NCBI GenBank assembly: GCA_013399855.1
Contig: VXAY01002056.1
Coordinates: forward strand, 3,072,970-3,136,969
Source of the DNA: Oxyruncus cristatus
Taxonomy: Eukaryota > Chordata > Aves > Passeriformes > Cotingidae
DNA length: 64,000 nt
Direction: 5' to 3'
Part shown: in pieces, positions 37,014-49,721 of the stretch
Numbering within the stretch: the stretch's first letter is position 1
Layout of the letters: every line of letters starts with the position of its first letter
The notes under the pieces: generated by a model
Told to the model about the DNA's origin: nothing
What the model saw: only the letters and a program-made list of their open reading frames with translations
Database searches by the model: none
Translations under genes and position numbers: made by a program

Positions 37014-37074
37014 CCAGCACCTATTTGTCAGACCTTTTTACCAGACAAGGAGAACACAAGCTGGAAAAAGACTG

Positions 37075-37190
37075 TTGCCTAGTGGCAAAGGCACTCAGTT
37101 ATGGGGGCGTAAGTTTTAGTTCAGTCCCTGCACTTAGCAAATTGAATTAATCAATTCATTGTTATGGTTAGAATTAAATATAAGTGCCAA
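37075..37190 (+). mobile_element. Possible ancient tRNA-derived SINE relic (MIR/CORE-SINE-like)
   Basis: The order of weak matches follows a MIR-type SINE: cctagtggcaaaggcac resembles the tRNA A-box side, agttcagtccctgcactta resembles the B box plus the following CCACTTA block, and gaattaaatataagtgcc resembles the downstream region of the element. Ancient MIR/CORE relics persist in bird genomes at low density. Divergence is high and I judge this by eye, so the family is tentative. Confidence 0.35.
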
Positions 37191-39605
37191 GAAATACAGC
37201 AAGAACATTACATTTTTCTCCATTACCTCACAATTACACATGCAGCATCACTTCACAAACACTCATTTCTCAACTTGTGCAACTGAGTAGGAGAAAGAAG
37301 GATACCTACATTGTTAATATGTAGTATTATTGTATTATTAATGTAGTGTTGTACATCCACATTTACAAACATGAGTAAATATGAACAACTGTATATATAA
37401 GTTCCTGATCTAAAATACCTCATCTTGGCAATCTTAAAGCACAGAAGAAGAGAAGGAAAACCCTGTTGAATAACAGAGATTCCAAGTGTGAGCATAAGAC
37501 CAAAGAAATGGAGGCAGGGTTGGGAACACTGCAAGCAAGAATTCTGGAACAACTCTTACTGTATTTGTTTTCAGGAAAAAAACTTGCAGCCCTACTTCTT
37601 TTATGACAGGTAAGGGACAATTCTGCCACAATGGAGTATATCTTTATGCCTTAATACAGTTATCTTCAAAGAGAATTACTGCTGAATGTAAGAAGCATGG
37701 TGCTTGTATGCCCTTACATTCTTAGACAAGCTGCTGAATGGTGACTAGCAAGACATACAGATTCATCAAAAAAAAATCTCCTGCACCTTAACTGGTGGGG
37801 GGGAGGAAGGCAATGACTACTACATGCACAGATTGCCATACGTGCAAGTTACTGCAACATTTCTAAAGATCAGTTTTACCTGCCTGGCTGCAGAGTGGAC
37901 AAGACAGGCCAGTGGCACATGAGTCTGACTGAGGAGTACTGTCCTTCAGGGCTTTGCCTCAGCACGCCTGCACCTGCATCCCCTCCTCGGCTCAGTCTGG
38001 TCTACAGCCTTTCCAGAGACCTATCTGCAACTGTCAGACTTTATAACTGCTGAATGACACTTCCTATCAGCAGCTACTTAATGAAAGAGGCTTCCCAAGA
38101 GAAGGATCAAATGTCAGCCAACTTTGTCCTTCTCCTTTTCTTCCAGAAAACCACGCAGGTCCAAATGAAAGCCTATTTAGCTGCCCTGTCACAGGATTCT
38201 ACCACAGTGCTTTAACCGTGGCCCAGTTTCATCACTGGGCTGTTCCTCTTCAGCTGGAATGGATTTGCTAGGGGAAAGTGCACCAGCCTTTCTTCCCACC
38301 CACAGCACTGCTGAAGGCACTACCACAAGAGCCAAGACACAGGCAGAGTCACAGCTAAGTAGCTCTGCCAGCCCACATCCGAATGATGGCTGCATCTAGC
38401 CCTGCTCTTCAGAGCTCCATCCTACTGCCTTCACCAACAGATTTCATGAATCAGGAATATGTTTGGGAAAGATCCCAAGGGTGTAATGACTTCTTAAAAA
38501 AACATGCAGATTGTGCTTCACTCTCCAGACAGTGAAGTATGGCTTTATTCTGCTCTCATTTCAAGTATTTGATACTTTGAGCTACATTTAGCTGAAGAAC
38601 TTCATTTGCATGGAGGAACAAACCCCATATTTAGTATGTTAGATGATGCTATTCTGCTTACATATGTGTTTGTATATAAGCAATCATGTAATTCACTTTT
38701 TATCTCCAGTAGACTTTAAATGAAAATAAAAACATAAAAAAATCACAAAATTAACAAATGCACACCAGTGCAATCCACCAAAACATACACTGAATTAAGG
38801 CACCTATAACATCAGTAAAGAGATAAAAAGGCATTAAAACAACACTAAACAGATAGAATTAAACATTTGGTTCTTAGTAAGGTATGACTGTCTTTGCCAA
38901 CGCACCGAAGAAGTTTCTTGTTAGCAAGTTGGCAAGATTTGAAGTATTATTTCCTGATTATGTTGATAGCTGGTATTCATTGCAATCATTTGAGGATATC
39001 TTAGTATCCTGTGCAATTTTAACTCCTCCATAAAAATATCTGGAAGGAAGCCTTGCAGGCTATCTAACATTGACTCAGCTACTTGGTGACCAGTTGCTTT
39101 GCTGTGGTAGCAGTAAAATGCAAAGTCCTATACTTCGAGAACACTAAACACCAAACCTTTGTTAAGTACAGAAACAACACACTCAGCAACTATTTATTTG
39201 CTGCCTTGTCTCTCTGGGAAAAGCCCTGCAACTTTCTCATAGCCCGCCTAGCAAAAACCCTGTATGGATTTCCTTCTACATGACACATGGGAACCCACTG
39301 CTTTCTCAGAAAGAGCCGTACCTTGTAATCTTTGCCCAGATGTGTAAGTCCAGCCATCGGGCTGGGGCTTGGCAGTGGTCAGTGTGCAAAGTGCTCCCAC
39401 ACACAACTAACCTCAGAGGGAAAACTCACTGAGAATCCACGCGGTGCAGACGGCAGCAGCAAAGCACAGCTGTCTGCAGCTATCCAAATGTCTCAGGCTT
39501 GGTCATCTTGATCTTTTTAATGACCCTGCGTATCAGCAGAACACAGGCATCTGTTCAAAAGAACCTCGCAGCTCCTGACAGAGCAGAGCACACATCAAAG
39601 ACGAG

Positions 39606-39715
39606 TGGGTCAGATTCTGCCCTCACTTGATGCATTAATTCAGAATAACTGAAATGAAATCAACAGAATTACTCGTCATTAACACCACAGTAACCAAGAA
39701 CTAAATTTGCACAGT
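39606..39715. repeat. Possible ancient amniote interspersed repeat relic
   Basis: The text gtcagattctgccctcactt, followed by attcagaataact, gaaatcaacagaattact and accacagtaacc, resembles a low-copy ancient repeat common in reptile and bird DNA. That repeat pairs 'cagattctg' blocks with 'taactccattgaagtcaatggagttac' blocks. The match is from memory and partial. I give no family name. Confidence 0.33.
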
Positions 39716-41884
39716 TGTCTTTCCACTGTGACTTACCCAAGTGTGCTAGTTTTTGCACTTCAAAATATCTATATGCTTTACAGATTAAGTATTTTTCATT
39801 TGCCTTTGGCAAAATCAAGGGTAGGTACTAAAAAAGGCAGGAGACTATATTTCTATCAGAACTTTTGTTGTTGGCATTACTGAAATGGCAGCAAATGCAA
39901 CAGATCTGTCACACATCTCAGGGTGCAAAGAGTTAATCTCCTTTCTTGCAGATCATCTGTATCAGTCCAGATGCTTGGTTGTGAGGAAATATAACCCAAG
40001 TGCCTGGACTAGTGCAGCAGACTGAAGAATAAAAATATTTTTATGTACTGTGCTTATAAAATATTCTATTTGCTGTGTGGTACCAGTTATGTTTAGAACC
40101 TTCCCTTAAGGATTTTCTTTTCATATCGAGGGAAAAAAAAAAATCCATACACTCCACGTTAAAAACACACCTCTGCCTAAATGTCTGACCTCCATTGTGA
40201 AAACTGATCCTTTGCTGTTGATCTGCATCTTTATTGTGCCTTCAAACTTACATGCTAAAATAAAACCAAGACAATAGAAATCACAGTAAAGTGCCACTTA
40301 AAGTCAATGTAAAGTTTATAATCCTTTACAGTCCATTCTTCTATTATGTTGATGACAAGTTAATTTGGGTGATAAAATGGAAACAAAAAGCAAGGAAGTA
40401 ATCCTGTTTTACAGAATATTATTCAAACAATAATAACTTCCTTCGCATAACACTTATTTCATTCCATCATTACTACTATTATTACTACTATCTTAAGCTA
40501 TGACAGATTGTGAAGGGTCAGAGATAATTTTTATCAATCAGCCTCCCTTTGTCTTTGGCAGGTTTAATCACGTCACTTGGAATGTAGCATGAGGGGCCTG
40601 ATGAAATTGGAAAAGCATGTGAAGATAAAAATCACTCTCAGATGAATTCAGACACTTCCTGCCACTCTGCAGATGCCACAGTGCTGCAAGCCACCCTCCC
40701 AGGAGAGATGATTCACCTGGAAGGAGGGCCAGGCTCTGCCAGATGTGTAGGAGGCTGCCTGAGACCCACATGCTAACACTGTCTCAATTGTATGAAGCAT
40801 ATGCTTTCAGTCAAGGGTGAAAAATGCAGGCACCAGCACATGCCAAAAGTCTTTCAAGCATGGCCCACCAGTCAGCCTGAAGCTTAATGCACTGATCCAT
40901 CGAGTCAGCAGATGTGTGTCACCACAGTACAAGTTGAAGCTGGTTAAAGCTATAAAAGAGTGAAGTGACCTAATCCAGACATTCAAGTCTCACAAAGAAA
41001 ACCATATTGTTGTCACTTTGGGGGCCTTAAGTGTGGGACTTTAGGCACAAACACTGAAAGGCTTCTTGGAGTAAAAAGGTATGTTGCTGCAAAAGCATAA
41101 ATCCCAACCCTAAGCTACACTTGTACTGATTTCAAGTTGATCTGATAAAAGCACGGCACAGCTTTCCTTTTTAGTACTGCACATACAAAAAGGAACATCT
41201 GCAGAATTTTATTGCTAGAGCCATAAATGCTCCTTATCCGCTTGGTTTGAGGCAGAAGTCCAAAATACCTTGATAGAAAGTTTATTTGCAGAGTACCACT
41301 ACGTACTTGGTAGAGCCAGTGAGTTATACAACATATTCTTTCACTCCTGGCAAAGTGCTGTCGGTGTCAGCTCTGAGTCCGGCAGTAGGGGCTGGCTCCA
41401 TAATGCCTGGGAACTCCTCTCTCCTTTCCATTTAATAATCATTTAATGGATTCAGTATTTCCCGACACACTCAAAGTCAAAGCAACACTTTACAATGAAA
41501 ATATTCACCTTGTTCACATGCAGAACGATTTGTTTAAAGAAACCAGATCTCCTCAGCACTCAGAGATCAACCCAACACTGGACCTGTGCAAACCCACTTC
41601 ACTGTCAACAGCAGTTGTTTCAAATAGCTTGTTCAGAGGTAGGCGATAAGACATAGTTCTCACTGGGCAAACATAATCAGGCAGACAAAGATTTTTCTTG
41701 AAGTGTTTTCTGTCTATCGCCTACAATCCAATTCACAGAGCTTTCTTAAGTATTCCTGCCTGTAATAGCCAGGTCTCTGGAAGAGCACTGATGTTTCACA
41801 ATGACCTCATTGTGCTTTGACATAGCTTTGCCGAGCTGTGGCCTGTGGCAAACACACACCTGCTCCATTTATGCCCAAGAGGTC

Positions 41885-41906
41885 AAAAAAAAAAAAAAAA
41901 AAAAAA
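41885..41906. repeat. 22-base A homopolymer
   Basis: This is the longest mononucleotide run in the window. No retrocopy body or target-site duplication was found next to it. Confidence 0.95.
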
Positions 41907-42351
41907 GGCAACTTCAAACAATATTCAAGTTCAAACAACAAGCAGGGTTCTTCTGCCTAAAGAAAAGTCCATCCTGCAATCCACTTCACAAAAAATGATA
42001 GCTGGTCATTTAGAAGTTAACTCTTTTAGGAACCACCACAGATCAGAGCCAAGAAAACCCATGCCAGCTTAAGGGGGAAAAACACCCACTCTGCATCTGA
42101 AGTTCTGTCATGTCCCCCCCTCCATTTCTCCATTTCTAAGCCTTGACTATTACCATTGCATGAGAATGGGGCTTTCCATAGCCTTCAATCAGGACTAAGC
42201 CAGTAACTGCACTAGGAATCAGATGTAAATACCATGAAAAGAAGGTCAAGACCAAAACCTATGTAAGTACAGGATGACAGGCAACAGAGACACCTGACAC
42301 AGATGGCAGTGCCAGGAACAGAAGTAAAAAGCAAAAAGTGTGACAGTAAGG

Positions 42352-42370
42352 ACACACACACAAATACACC
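42352..42370. repeat. Short (AC)n repeat
   Basis: A run of AC units is followed by aaatacacc. Confidence 0.75.
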
Positions 42371-43245
42371 CATACATTCGTGCCTCCTGTGCTGCTCCCA
42401 TCCAGATAGCGAAGAATGTTTTATATTATGTTGATAGAAAAGGTTTTTAATTAATTGGGTTGGATTTGGGGTTTCTTTTTTTTCAGCTCTCTTGATTTTT
42501 CCATTGCCCTGCTCACCTGCGAGTTATACTGGGCCAAAAAAGATTTCTGGCAACTGCCCTTATAACAAATACCTTTTGCATGTCAGCTATACAACACTTT
42601 GCATCATCCACAGTCTCCATTAGCAAATTTGCCCTTTCACCTCAATAGCACCCATCTGACATTTCCACAGCTTCAGAGGCTTTTCCTCCTTCACCAAAGC
42701 ACGTTTGGGAGTGGTTTCAGGGCAAATTCTTTGATTCTGGTGCTGGAGCATTAATGAGGAAAAATAAAATAGGAGAGAAAGTTAAATGTTTCAAGAGAAA
42801 ATGAGCAAGACAAACTTAACTACGGTTTTTCACAACTCCTTCCCTCAAGTCTTTTGTGAAAGAATTGCTGAATGCTACTTTCCCTACCCAAAAAGCTTTT
42901 GCTCCTTGGAGGAATAAATGATGTGCTGTGGCTCCTATGGAAGAGCAACTAGAGGCTAATAGAGGAATGGAAGTGAAGGGTCCTCAAGACATCCCCTGTG
43001 GGGCTTGAAGGATTTGTCTTTGACTGCCACAGCAAGACTGGATTCTGCAGGAGTCAAAATAACAGTATCAATACTCGTGCAACACCCCAGAAGTGTAAAA
43101 AGCAAAGGAAGGAAAAGATATCAGTGGAACACTAGAACACAAACAAATAGCAGGTATTGAGTTTTCTAACAGTCTAGGATAAAACATGGCTTTGCACTAC
43201 TAAATACCATTAAAAGCTCACAAGATAGCATTTGTTTTCATTGCT

Positions 43246-43346
43246 TATATAAAACCATATATGCTGCCTCATATAAACCATATAAAACCATATTAAAAAA
43301 ACAATATAAAACCATATAAATTCATATAAAACCATAGGCTGCCTCA
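43246..43346. repeat. AT-rich minisatellite of atataaaaccat units
   Basis: About five diverged copies of atataaaaccat are spread over 100 bases, bracketed by gctgcctca at 43263 and again at 43338. This indicates local duplication followed by decay. It lies 150 bases left of the CR1 fragment. Confidence 0.7.
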
Positions 43347-43498
43347 GTATTAGCTTGGGTAACATGAAATTAATTCTTCATTCATACGATATTCATCATT
43401 TGTCTGCACTACATGCTGTAGAAGTATTCACTGCTCATTTCTTTTTTGGGACTAATATGGAGAGAATAAACTAAGAGCTCTTCAGGCTTTAACCCAAG

Positions 43499-43556
43499 TC
43501 ACAGAATCACAGAACACGTCGAGTTGGAGGGGACCCACAAGGACCATCAAGTCCAA
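43499..43556 (-). mobile_element. CR1 LINE, 3'-end fragment (sense on minus strand)
   Basis: The plus strand reads tcacagaatcacagaa, then gagttggaggggaccc, then aaggaccatcaagtccaa. This is the antisense of the avian CR1 3' terminus: an ATTCTGTG-type octamer tail preceded by the conserved block read as GGAAGGGACC..ATC..GTCCAA. CR1 is the dominant avian non-LTR retrotransposon and is almost always 5'-truncated. Only the terminal ~58 bases are clear; the element may extend to about 43610, which I cannot confirm. No reverse transcriptase coding sequence remains. The good match suggests a younger copy than the one at 6143. Confidence 0.88.
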
Positions 43557-43575
43557 GTGTGTGGACATGAGCAAG

Positions 43576-43596
43576 CACAGCAGTTGTACTGCTGTG
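43576..43596. repeat. Hairpin beside the CR1 fragment
   Basis: CACAGCAGT-tgt-ACTGCTGTG is a perfect 9-bp stem with a 3-base loop, 20 bases right of the recognisable CR1 end. It may be part of the element or of the target. Confidence 0.55.
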
Positions 43597-46500
43597 ACCC
43601 TGCTACCAGCTCAGGCTCTTAAAGGAAATAAGAAATTCCGCAGAACAACAGAAGTATATTGATTGAGGTAAGTTCATGCTTTTTTTGCAAAAATAACTGT
43701 TATTAAAGAGTTAAGCCACTGTATGTGTGGGCGAACTGCTCTCTGTAATTGCTATCTATCTACAGATCTTGAGAGAGATGTTGATCTTCTGAAATGAAGG
43801 GTGCAGACGCAAGTCTTTTTAAACCAATAAAAATACCAACATTTAAGTGGTGTTTTGGCCATAGATCCTTTGTATGCAAATCCCTCAGATCAGATTGAAA
43901 ATTAAAGACTTCTCTTTGGACAAAAACATTGTCATTTGAACTTGGGAAAATACATGGCTGCCAACAGAAATCTAAACCCTATTTGACAAAGTGCTCCACT
44001 TTCCCATCAGAGTCTCATTATATGATCTTTATTTGGAATGTACATATATTAATCTAAAAAAATAATCATGGCTGTCATTTCCTACTTCTTTGGAGTAAGC
44101 CATTCTGTAGCACTAGGTATGTTATATCCACCACTGAAATCCTCTGGCTTTGCACTATGAAAAATCTCTCTCCCTCTATCAGAAAAAAAAACCCAAAACA
44201 CAAAATTCAACCCTTCTAGAACTCGGCCCTCTCACATCCCAATCAAAACATGCTGATGTGTGTACACAAGTTCAGAATTTTTTTACAGATGGCTGTGAAT
44301 TATCCTAAATAAATATTTTTAAGGGCCTGTCCTAGTTGTGGATGTCAAACACTATTTCTACATTGCAGTAGAATAACTATTTAGAAAGAGGTTAAAGACT
44401 GAAAACTAGACCTGGCTGCTGCCAGTGTTGGAACCTCTCTTAGTGCTCTGTTTTCCAGAGCTTTCCCTGTGTGGAGCACCTTATTGAATACAACTTCAGT
44501 GTGATACATACACACCTTACAGCTTACATTCAGTGTGACCACACATTTTCCTTTGGGCTTGACCCTGCAAAACTTTTTCTTTAATGAGTAACCTCCTCTC
44601 ACAAAAGGTGTATCACGGAGGTCTGCACTTAAGTAGGAAAAATACTCCTGAGGATGGAATTAGAGCATGAGTGCCAAGCAAATAGCTGGTGGGCTTACTC
44701 CTGCAAAGTCTCTCCTGGCCCGTGGACTCCCCATGGACGTTGGCTCATGTCAAACCTGCACAGCAGTGCACGGGCAGAGTGCTGACTCACACCCTACAAT
44801 TTCCGACAGCTCTGCAGACCTCTTTGCAGCTACCAGTTGAAGCCTGGAAGCAGTAAAGTCACATTTGCATTGAGTCTTCCTCCCAGGGTTTAAGGCAGGA
44901 CAAAACTATGCAAGGGTAGCTATGCCACTTCCCCAGAGCAAATCAGCCCCAAACTGGTTCAGGCAGTGCCAAATATGAAGGAGCAGTATATTGGTATTCA
45001 AATTTAGATTTTATCTGGTTATAACTGTGCAGAATTTTGTAACTTTGCTGTAAGTGGTCTTTCTACACGCCAGAACATAAAGTAGATTTGGTATCTTTGG
45101 ATTATAGATTGGTACCTGCAGCTTGCCATTCCAAGGTTTGCTTTGAAGCTTCAGCTTTTTTCCCTTGCAGTGGTTTGACAATGGTCATGATTCAGCGTAT
45201 TCAACATGCTTAGGCTGAGATGGCTTTTCTTTATCATTTGGAACTGAAGGAAAACAAACAACGAAGACTTTTTCTCGCCCTTTCTGTCACATTATTGGAC
45301 CGGTTAGATTTTACAGCCTTTGCACTCTTCAGAGGACACAAATTCCTGCTCCTTCCTTGCACCCCAAGAGGAGTGTTACAATCAGATATAAACTTGTCTC
45401 ATTTTTCATCCCACCAGAACTACGAAAGTAGACAGAAGATGGAGCAACACTTGTGCTTCCCAGGAATGTCAGACAGTATTCAAACAACACTCAGTAGAAC
45501 CACCCTGAGGTGCATTTGTTCCATATTGTTCCCAGCACCAGACAGATCCCAAAATTAACTGTGATCCACTATTTCATTGAATCTGAACATGAGGTTAGTG
45601 GGAGTTGTCAGGAACAGCCTACCTACATTTGTGAAAGGAAATATTTCCTTTTCTCTAGTATTTCTTATCTATCCTACCTGTGGGCATAATATTTATTACA
45701 GGTTCAATCAATTAATCAGAATTATTTCTCTTAAAACCCACATTAACTCACTGACTGGAATCTGATAATTTCCCAAATACTTCACGTGTTACTCTTTAGA
45801 TTTAGTGGCTGTTACTCTTCAGACTTTTTATCCCTCCACAATGATCTAGCTGTGCTTTGTAGTTTCCTGACGATAATTTACTCCAAAAAGGGCAAGCTCT
45901 CCCCAAATGTAATTAATGACAACTTGATTTGTGTGCAACTAGTCTAGTACAGACTACGGGATTTTTTCACTTCAAACAGTCACAACTGCAAAGATGAACA
46001 TACTGAAAATTTCAGAAGGGACCATTTATGCTATTGCATTAATTCCTATGAATGAAGTCGTGAATTTACTGGGTTATTTTAGGGGAACCTCCTACACTTT
46101 TGAATGCTAGGGCTGCAGTTAGGCCTAATACATATTCTAGTGTTTCTAATAAATTATTTGCATTCTTATACACATACTGCTCCTACAAAATGTCAAGATT
46201 GTATTGCGGGCAACATAAAACTGTCCCGCTTCCAAGAATTCTCTTGTAACTAGAAGGAATCTGTGGGAGGAGACAATTCAGGGAGCAGTTAAGGGTTTTG
46301 GGGCTTTTACTATGTTCTTAGGGATCAGTGTTTCAGTTTGATTTGCATTTCACTTAAGCCTTTGCAATGTCCTTCAAGATCCAACTGCAAACCGAGTCCT
46401 CACAGCTATGCTGGTCCCACAGCCAGGCAATCTATCCCAGCTTTGATAGAAAAGTCATGTTTTTCCTCACATACTAGGATGAGGTACAAGTTTTGAAGTC

Positions 46501-48132
46501 AAAGTGTTAGTCGAGAGATGCCAAAATTGACTTCACTCCCTGCTGAATGCCGACCCTCCAGGTACATTCAGCAACTGCTCTAACTAAACGCAACTGGCCA
46601 TAGTTGGCACGCCCTGACACTACATTTGTTCAAACAGATATTCCACGTAGACTGATGCCAGAACACACGCATGTTCCAACAGGGAAGGCTGGGAAACATC
46701 AGGTTGTGACAGCTGGCTTTAAAATAAAAACTGTCCAATGAAATATATGAAAACATAAACAAGAGGACTCTTGTTAGCCCAGGGAATTCAGTCATTTTCT
46801 CAAGGCTAGTTTTAACTTCGCTATGTTTATCAAATTTATAACTTTAAAGCATACATAGTTCCACCTACTTATAAAGTGAACAACTGAGTACAATTGAGGA
46901 GTACCTTCCATGCAGAAAAACAGAAGATAGCATCTCTCAGCTTCTCCATTACTTTAATCACTATAACCTGCAGAAAGCAAGGAGAGAGGTCATCAAAATG
47001 CTGTGCCAGTGCTTTGCGTTCACATTATAAATCCAGAATCAGGAACTTCAAGGTCAAAGTGCTGTATTTCTGCTTTTCTCCCAGGTATATCCTTGCAAAA
47101 ACCAGAGAAAGTACAAGACATGCAGTCATTCACAGTTCTACAACTACAAGACAATAAGGAATTTAATGAAGAGCTGCAATTTCTAGAAATAATTCACCTG
47201 TAGATAACCTAGATAGAGTGCAACTGCTCATGTGATGCAGAAGGATCCGCAAGTCCAGTTGCTTTCACTCTGGAAATCTTTTCTATTCACTAATAAGAAA
47301 AAGAATAAGAAAAAGTCAGGTTGCTTGAAAGCTCCTGCCAGTGCAATCAACTGCAGTTGGGAAACCCATGACACTCCTACAGACCTCTTCAGGAATGAAA
47401 AAGGGCTCAGTCAGGTCTCCAGTTTTCCAAGGATCTCATTTCAGCCTGGGACATGAATTACGTCTTTCCAGGGAATACCTACACCCCATTCTTCATTTTG
47501 CAGTCCCTTCCCTGCTATTTAGTAATTAAAAGTAATGCTCTAATTTCTATTAGATGACAAAATTACTCTTAAATTTTTCTCTTGAACTTAATCTTTCCTG
47601 TGCACCTTGTAAATGATGGAGTGCTACAAAAACCCCCAAACAGCCTCTTCCCCGGGGTGTAAAAGAGCAAAGGAAAAACCCCACCAAATGTGCTTACATC
47701 TTAGAATAAATAATTATGGCAAAAGGACACTCTTAGGCTTAAGCAGAACAGTAGATCCAAGGGATAAAATTATATAAATTACAGTCGTTTCGTGATTTTT
47801 TCTGTCTAAAGGTGGAGCTCCTCTGTAAAGGAGGGTGATCATTAAAGGAAGAATTGAGAAAAAACTCTGCATAATTATTTTTTCCTCTCTTATAAGCCCC
47901 TTTAGTCCTCATTTTTCCAGTCATAAAGTGTCTATTTCACCTTTTATTCATGTGACATGCCAAAGTGCTTTGTCTTGCCTTACAGCATTATTTGAAATGA
48001 ACCACCCAGCACTATTTGATTCTTCACCTTAAACAAGAATCATATGCATCTCAGACTTCTTCAGCCCACAGAAAAACTCATTACACAGTATCCTGCTAAA
48101 CTTGATCCAGAGAAGTAGATAAAAGTCATTAC

Positions 48133-48193
48133 CTCCTGTCTGTCCCTTTCCAGTTATCCGTATTTCCCTGCTGTCATCTCCTCCACTTACATT
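48133..48193 (-). other. Candidate 61-nt exon (minus strand)
   Basis: On the minus strand the acceptor tttatgttttcag precedes 61 bases ending at CAGGAG|GTAATG. The first frame is open and reads NVSGGDDSREIRITGKGQTG, polar and protein-like, while the other frames have stops. The donor is acceptable rather than strong. On the plus strand the same segment also offers a pyrimidine-rich acceptor (tgtctgtccctttccag at about 48137-48153), so strand is uncertain. No family recognised. Confidence 0.2.
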
Positions 48194-48940
48194 CTGAAAA
48201 CATAAATATCTAATTTAGGAAGGTTATTACTTTTTTTTTTTTTTAAATAAAAGGGAATCTTGAGAAAAAACTTCACCAGGAATCTCAAAGGAAACCCCTA
48301 TCAAAACTCCCAAGCAATAAAGTTAAGTCACATGAGCTGTTGGTTTGAAGCATGTAAATGGTTTATATCTTTGAAAGTGAAGAAACCACTAATGTCCTAG
48401 CTAACAATTTAGTGAATTAATTGATACAAAATGATAATCTATCTATTAAATGTTAAAATTTCTTCTAATAAATACCTTATTAGATTGCAAGTTCTGTTCT
48501 ATATACACAGATGAGTATTATACCTGTGTCCTGTAGCCTCCTGGAGAAGTTACAGGCTATGGTTAGAAGTGACAAGAATGACTTCCCAGAAAAAAATGCA
48601 GCTGCAACTGTGCATGTATGAGGGGAATGAACAGGGCAAATGGTTGGGTTTGGTTTATCCACTTAATAGGCTTGAGGGCAAATGTTTTCTGTCTGGTCTG
48701 AGCCCACAACAGCTCCTGTTTTCCTTGGTGCAATGAACAGCTCTGGATTTGCTGCAGCAGAGACTCATGAAGGCTGGGGCTAAACTGCTCTTCCCTTTTG
48801 GGTCCTGAAGTCACATGGAAAAGCACTCAGAGGATGGATGCAGTATTCCCCCAGAAATACTGCAAACCACAGAAAGTGCTGTGTGAGACTCCCAGGTGGT
48901 GAGAGAGCTGTCTACAGATCCCCCTTTACATTTGCAAAAG

Positions 48941-49086
48941 AGAGTCCATGTCCAAAAAGCCTTCTCTGCAATAAACCATGGGATACAGCAATTCCAAGTT
49001 CCTGATTTACATCAATACAGCTTTGATGACAATGGATACCTGACTCCAAAACTGAGTGCTTTGTCAGAAGACCTTTACTATAAGTG
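48941..49086 (+). other. Candidate 146-nt exon or chance ORF (plus strand)
   Basis: A frame open from 48896 ends at a donor-like AAGTG|GTAAGAT with a stop just inside the putative intron. The last 20 residues before the splice site are GYLTPKLSALSEDLYYK-like, preceded by a stretch rich in Gln, His, Asp and Tyr, which looks more like protein than most ORFs here. The acceptor (ccctttacatttgcaaaag) is mediocre. Another protein-like ORF begins 450 bases downstream at 49536. No homology is recognised for either. Confidence 0.15.
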
Positions 49087-49535
49087 GTAAGATAGATTTC
49101 ACATTTTATGCTGCTACTGTACAGTGCATTCACTAAACAGTATATTTAGAAAACCTAGTTCAAGAATGGTTTAACTTTGAAGTAGTACCAATTACACTGC
49201 AAATATGCAATTACTAGATGTCTGTTGCTACAAACTGTAAACTTCCTTTAAGACAGTATTTGTTAATGTATATTTTACAATAACCAATATTTATATAAAT
49301 ATTTTAAATTAAATCAGACATCATACAGTCCTTATATTTTATGCTTTGAACTGCAAAACCACGGCATGGTTTTGTCATTGTTACAGCAGAGCCAGTCTGG
49401 TATTTCAGATCAAACATGGTATGTAGTCCAGATGTGTTGGCTGTCACTCTGTGAGTAAACACTTCTGATGGACAGTGTGTTAACAACAGATTATTACTCA
49501 TGATGGTGCATGATGGTTACAAAAAGTTAGCCTGA

Positions 49536-49721
49536 ATGTCAGAGATAACACCAGTGAGAACTGCTGGTGGAAGTGATGCAGACTGGTATGTTTACAGTGA
49601 TTTCTGTCATGTGCCTCCCCCATTTACTCCTCAAGGGAAAATCAAATACGATTTGAACACATCCCCATGGGGAAGAATGGAGCTATTTGATCTGAGGGGC
49701 AGGACTCACACTATATATTAA
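49536..49721 (+). other. 61-codon ORF, protein-like but unidentified
   Basis: The ORF has an ATG directly after an in-frame stop and ends at a TAA. It contains VYSDFCHVPPPFTPQGKIKY and then DLNTSPWGRMELFDL, an unusually aromatic and proline-containing composition for non-coding AT-rich DNA. No signal peptide, membrane segment or known motif is visible. It may be chance; it is listed because of its proximity to the open frame ending at 49086. Confidence 0.12.

Larger units (their letters stand above)
35960..43240. other. Non-coding stretch
   Basis: It holds the Z-DNA-prone run, the SINE-like relic at 37.08 kb, the repeat relic at 39.6 kb and the long A run at 41.9 kb. No gene is recognised. 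Confidence 0.65.

Noticed and set aside
41885..41906. Poly-A run as the tail of a processed retrocopy
   Set aside because: No coding-like body upstream and no flanking target-site duplication; treated as a simple homopolymer.
42518..42560. Minus-strand 12-nt exon (acceptor tttttggcccag, donor CAG|GTGAGC)
   Set aside because: Splice signals alone, and the surrounding frame is open without them; indistinguishable from chance.
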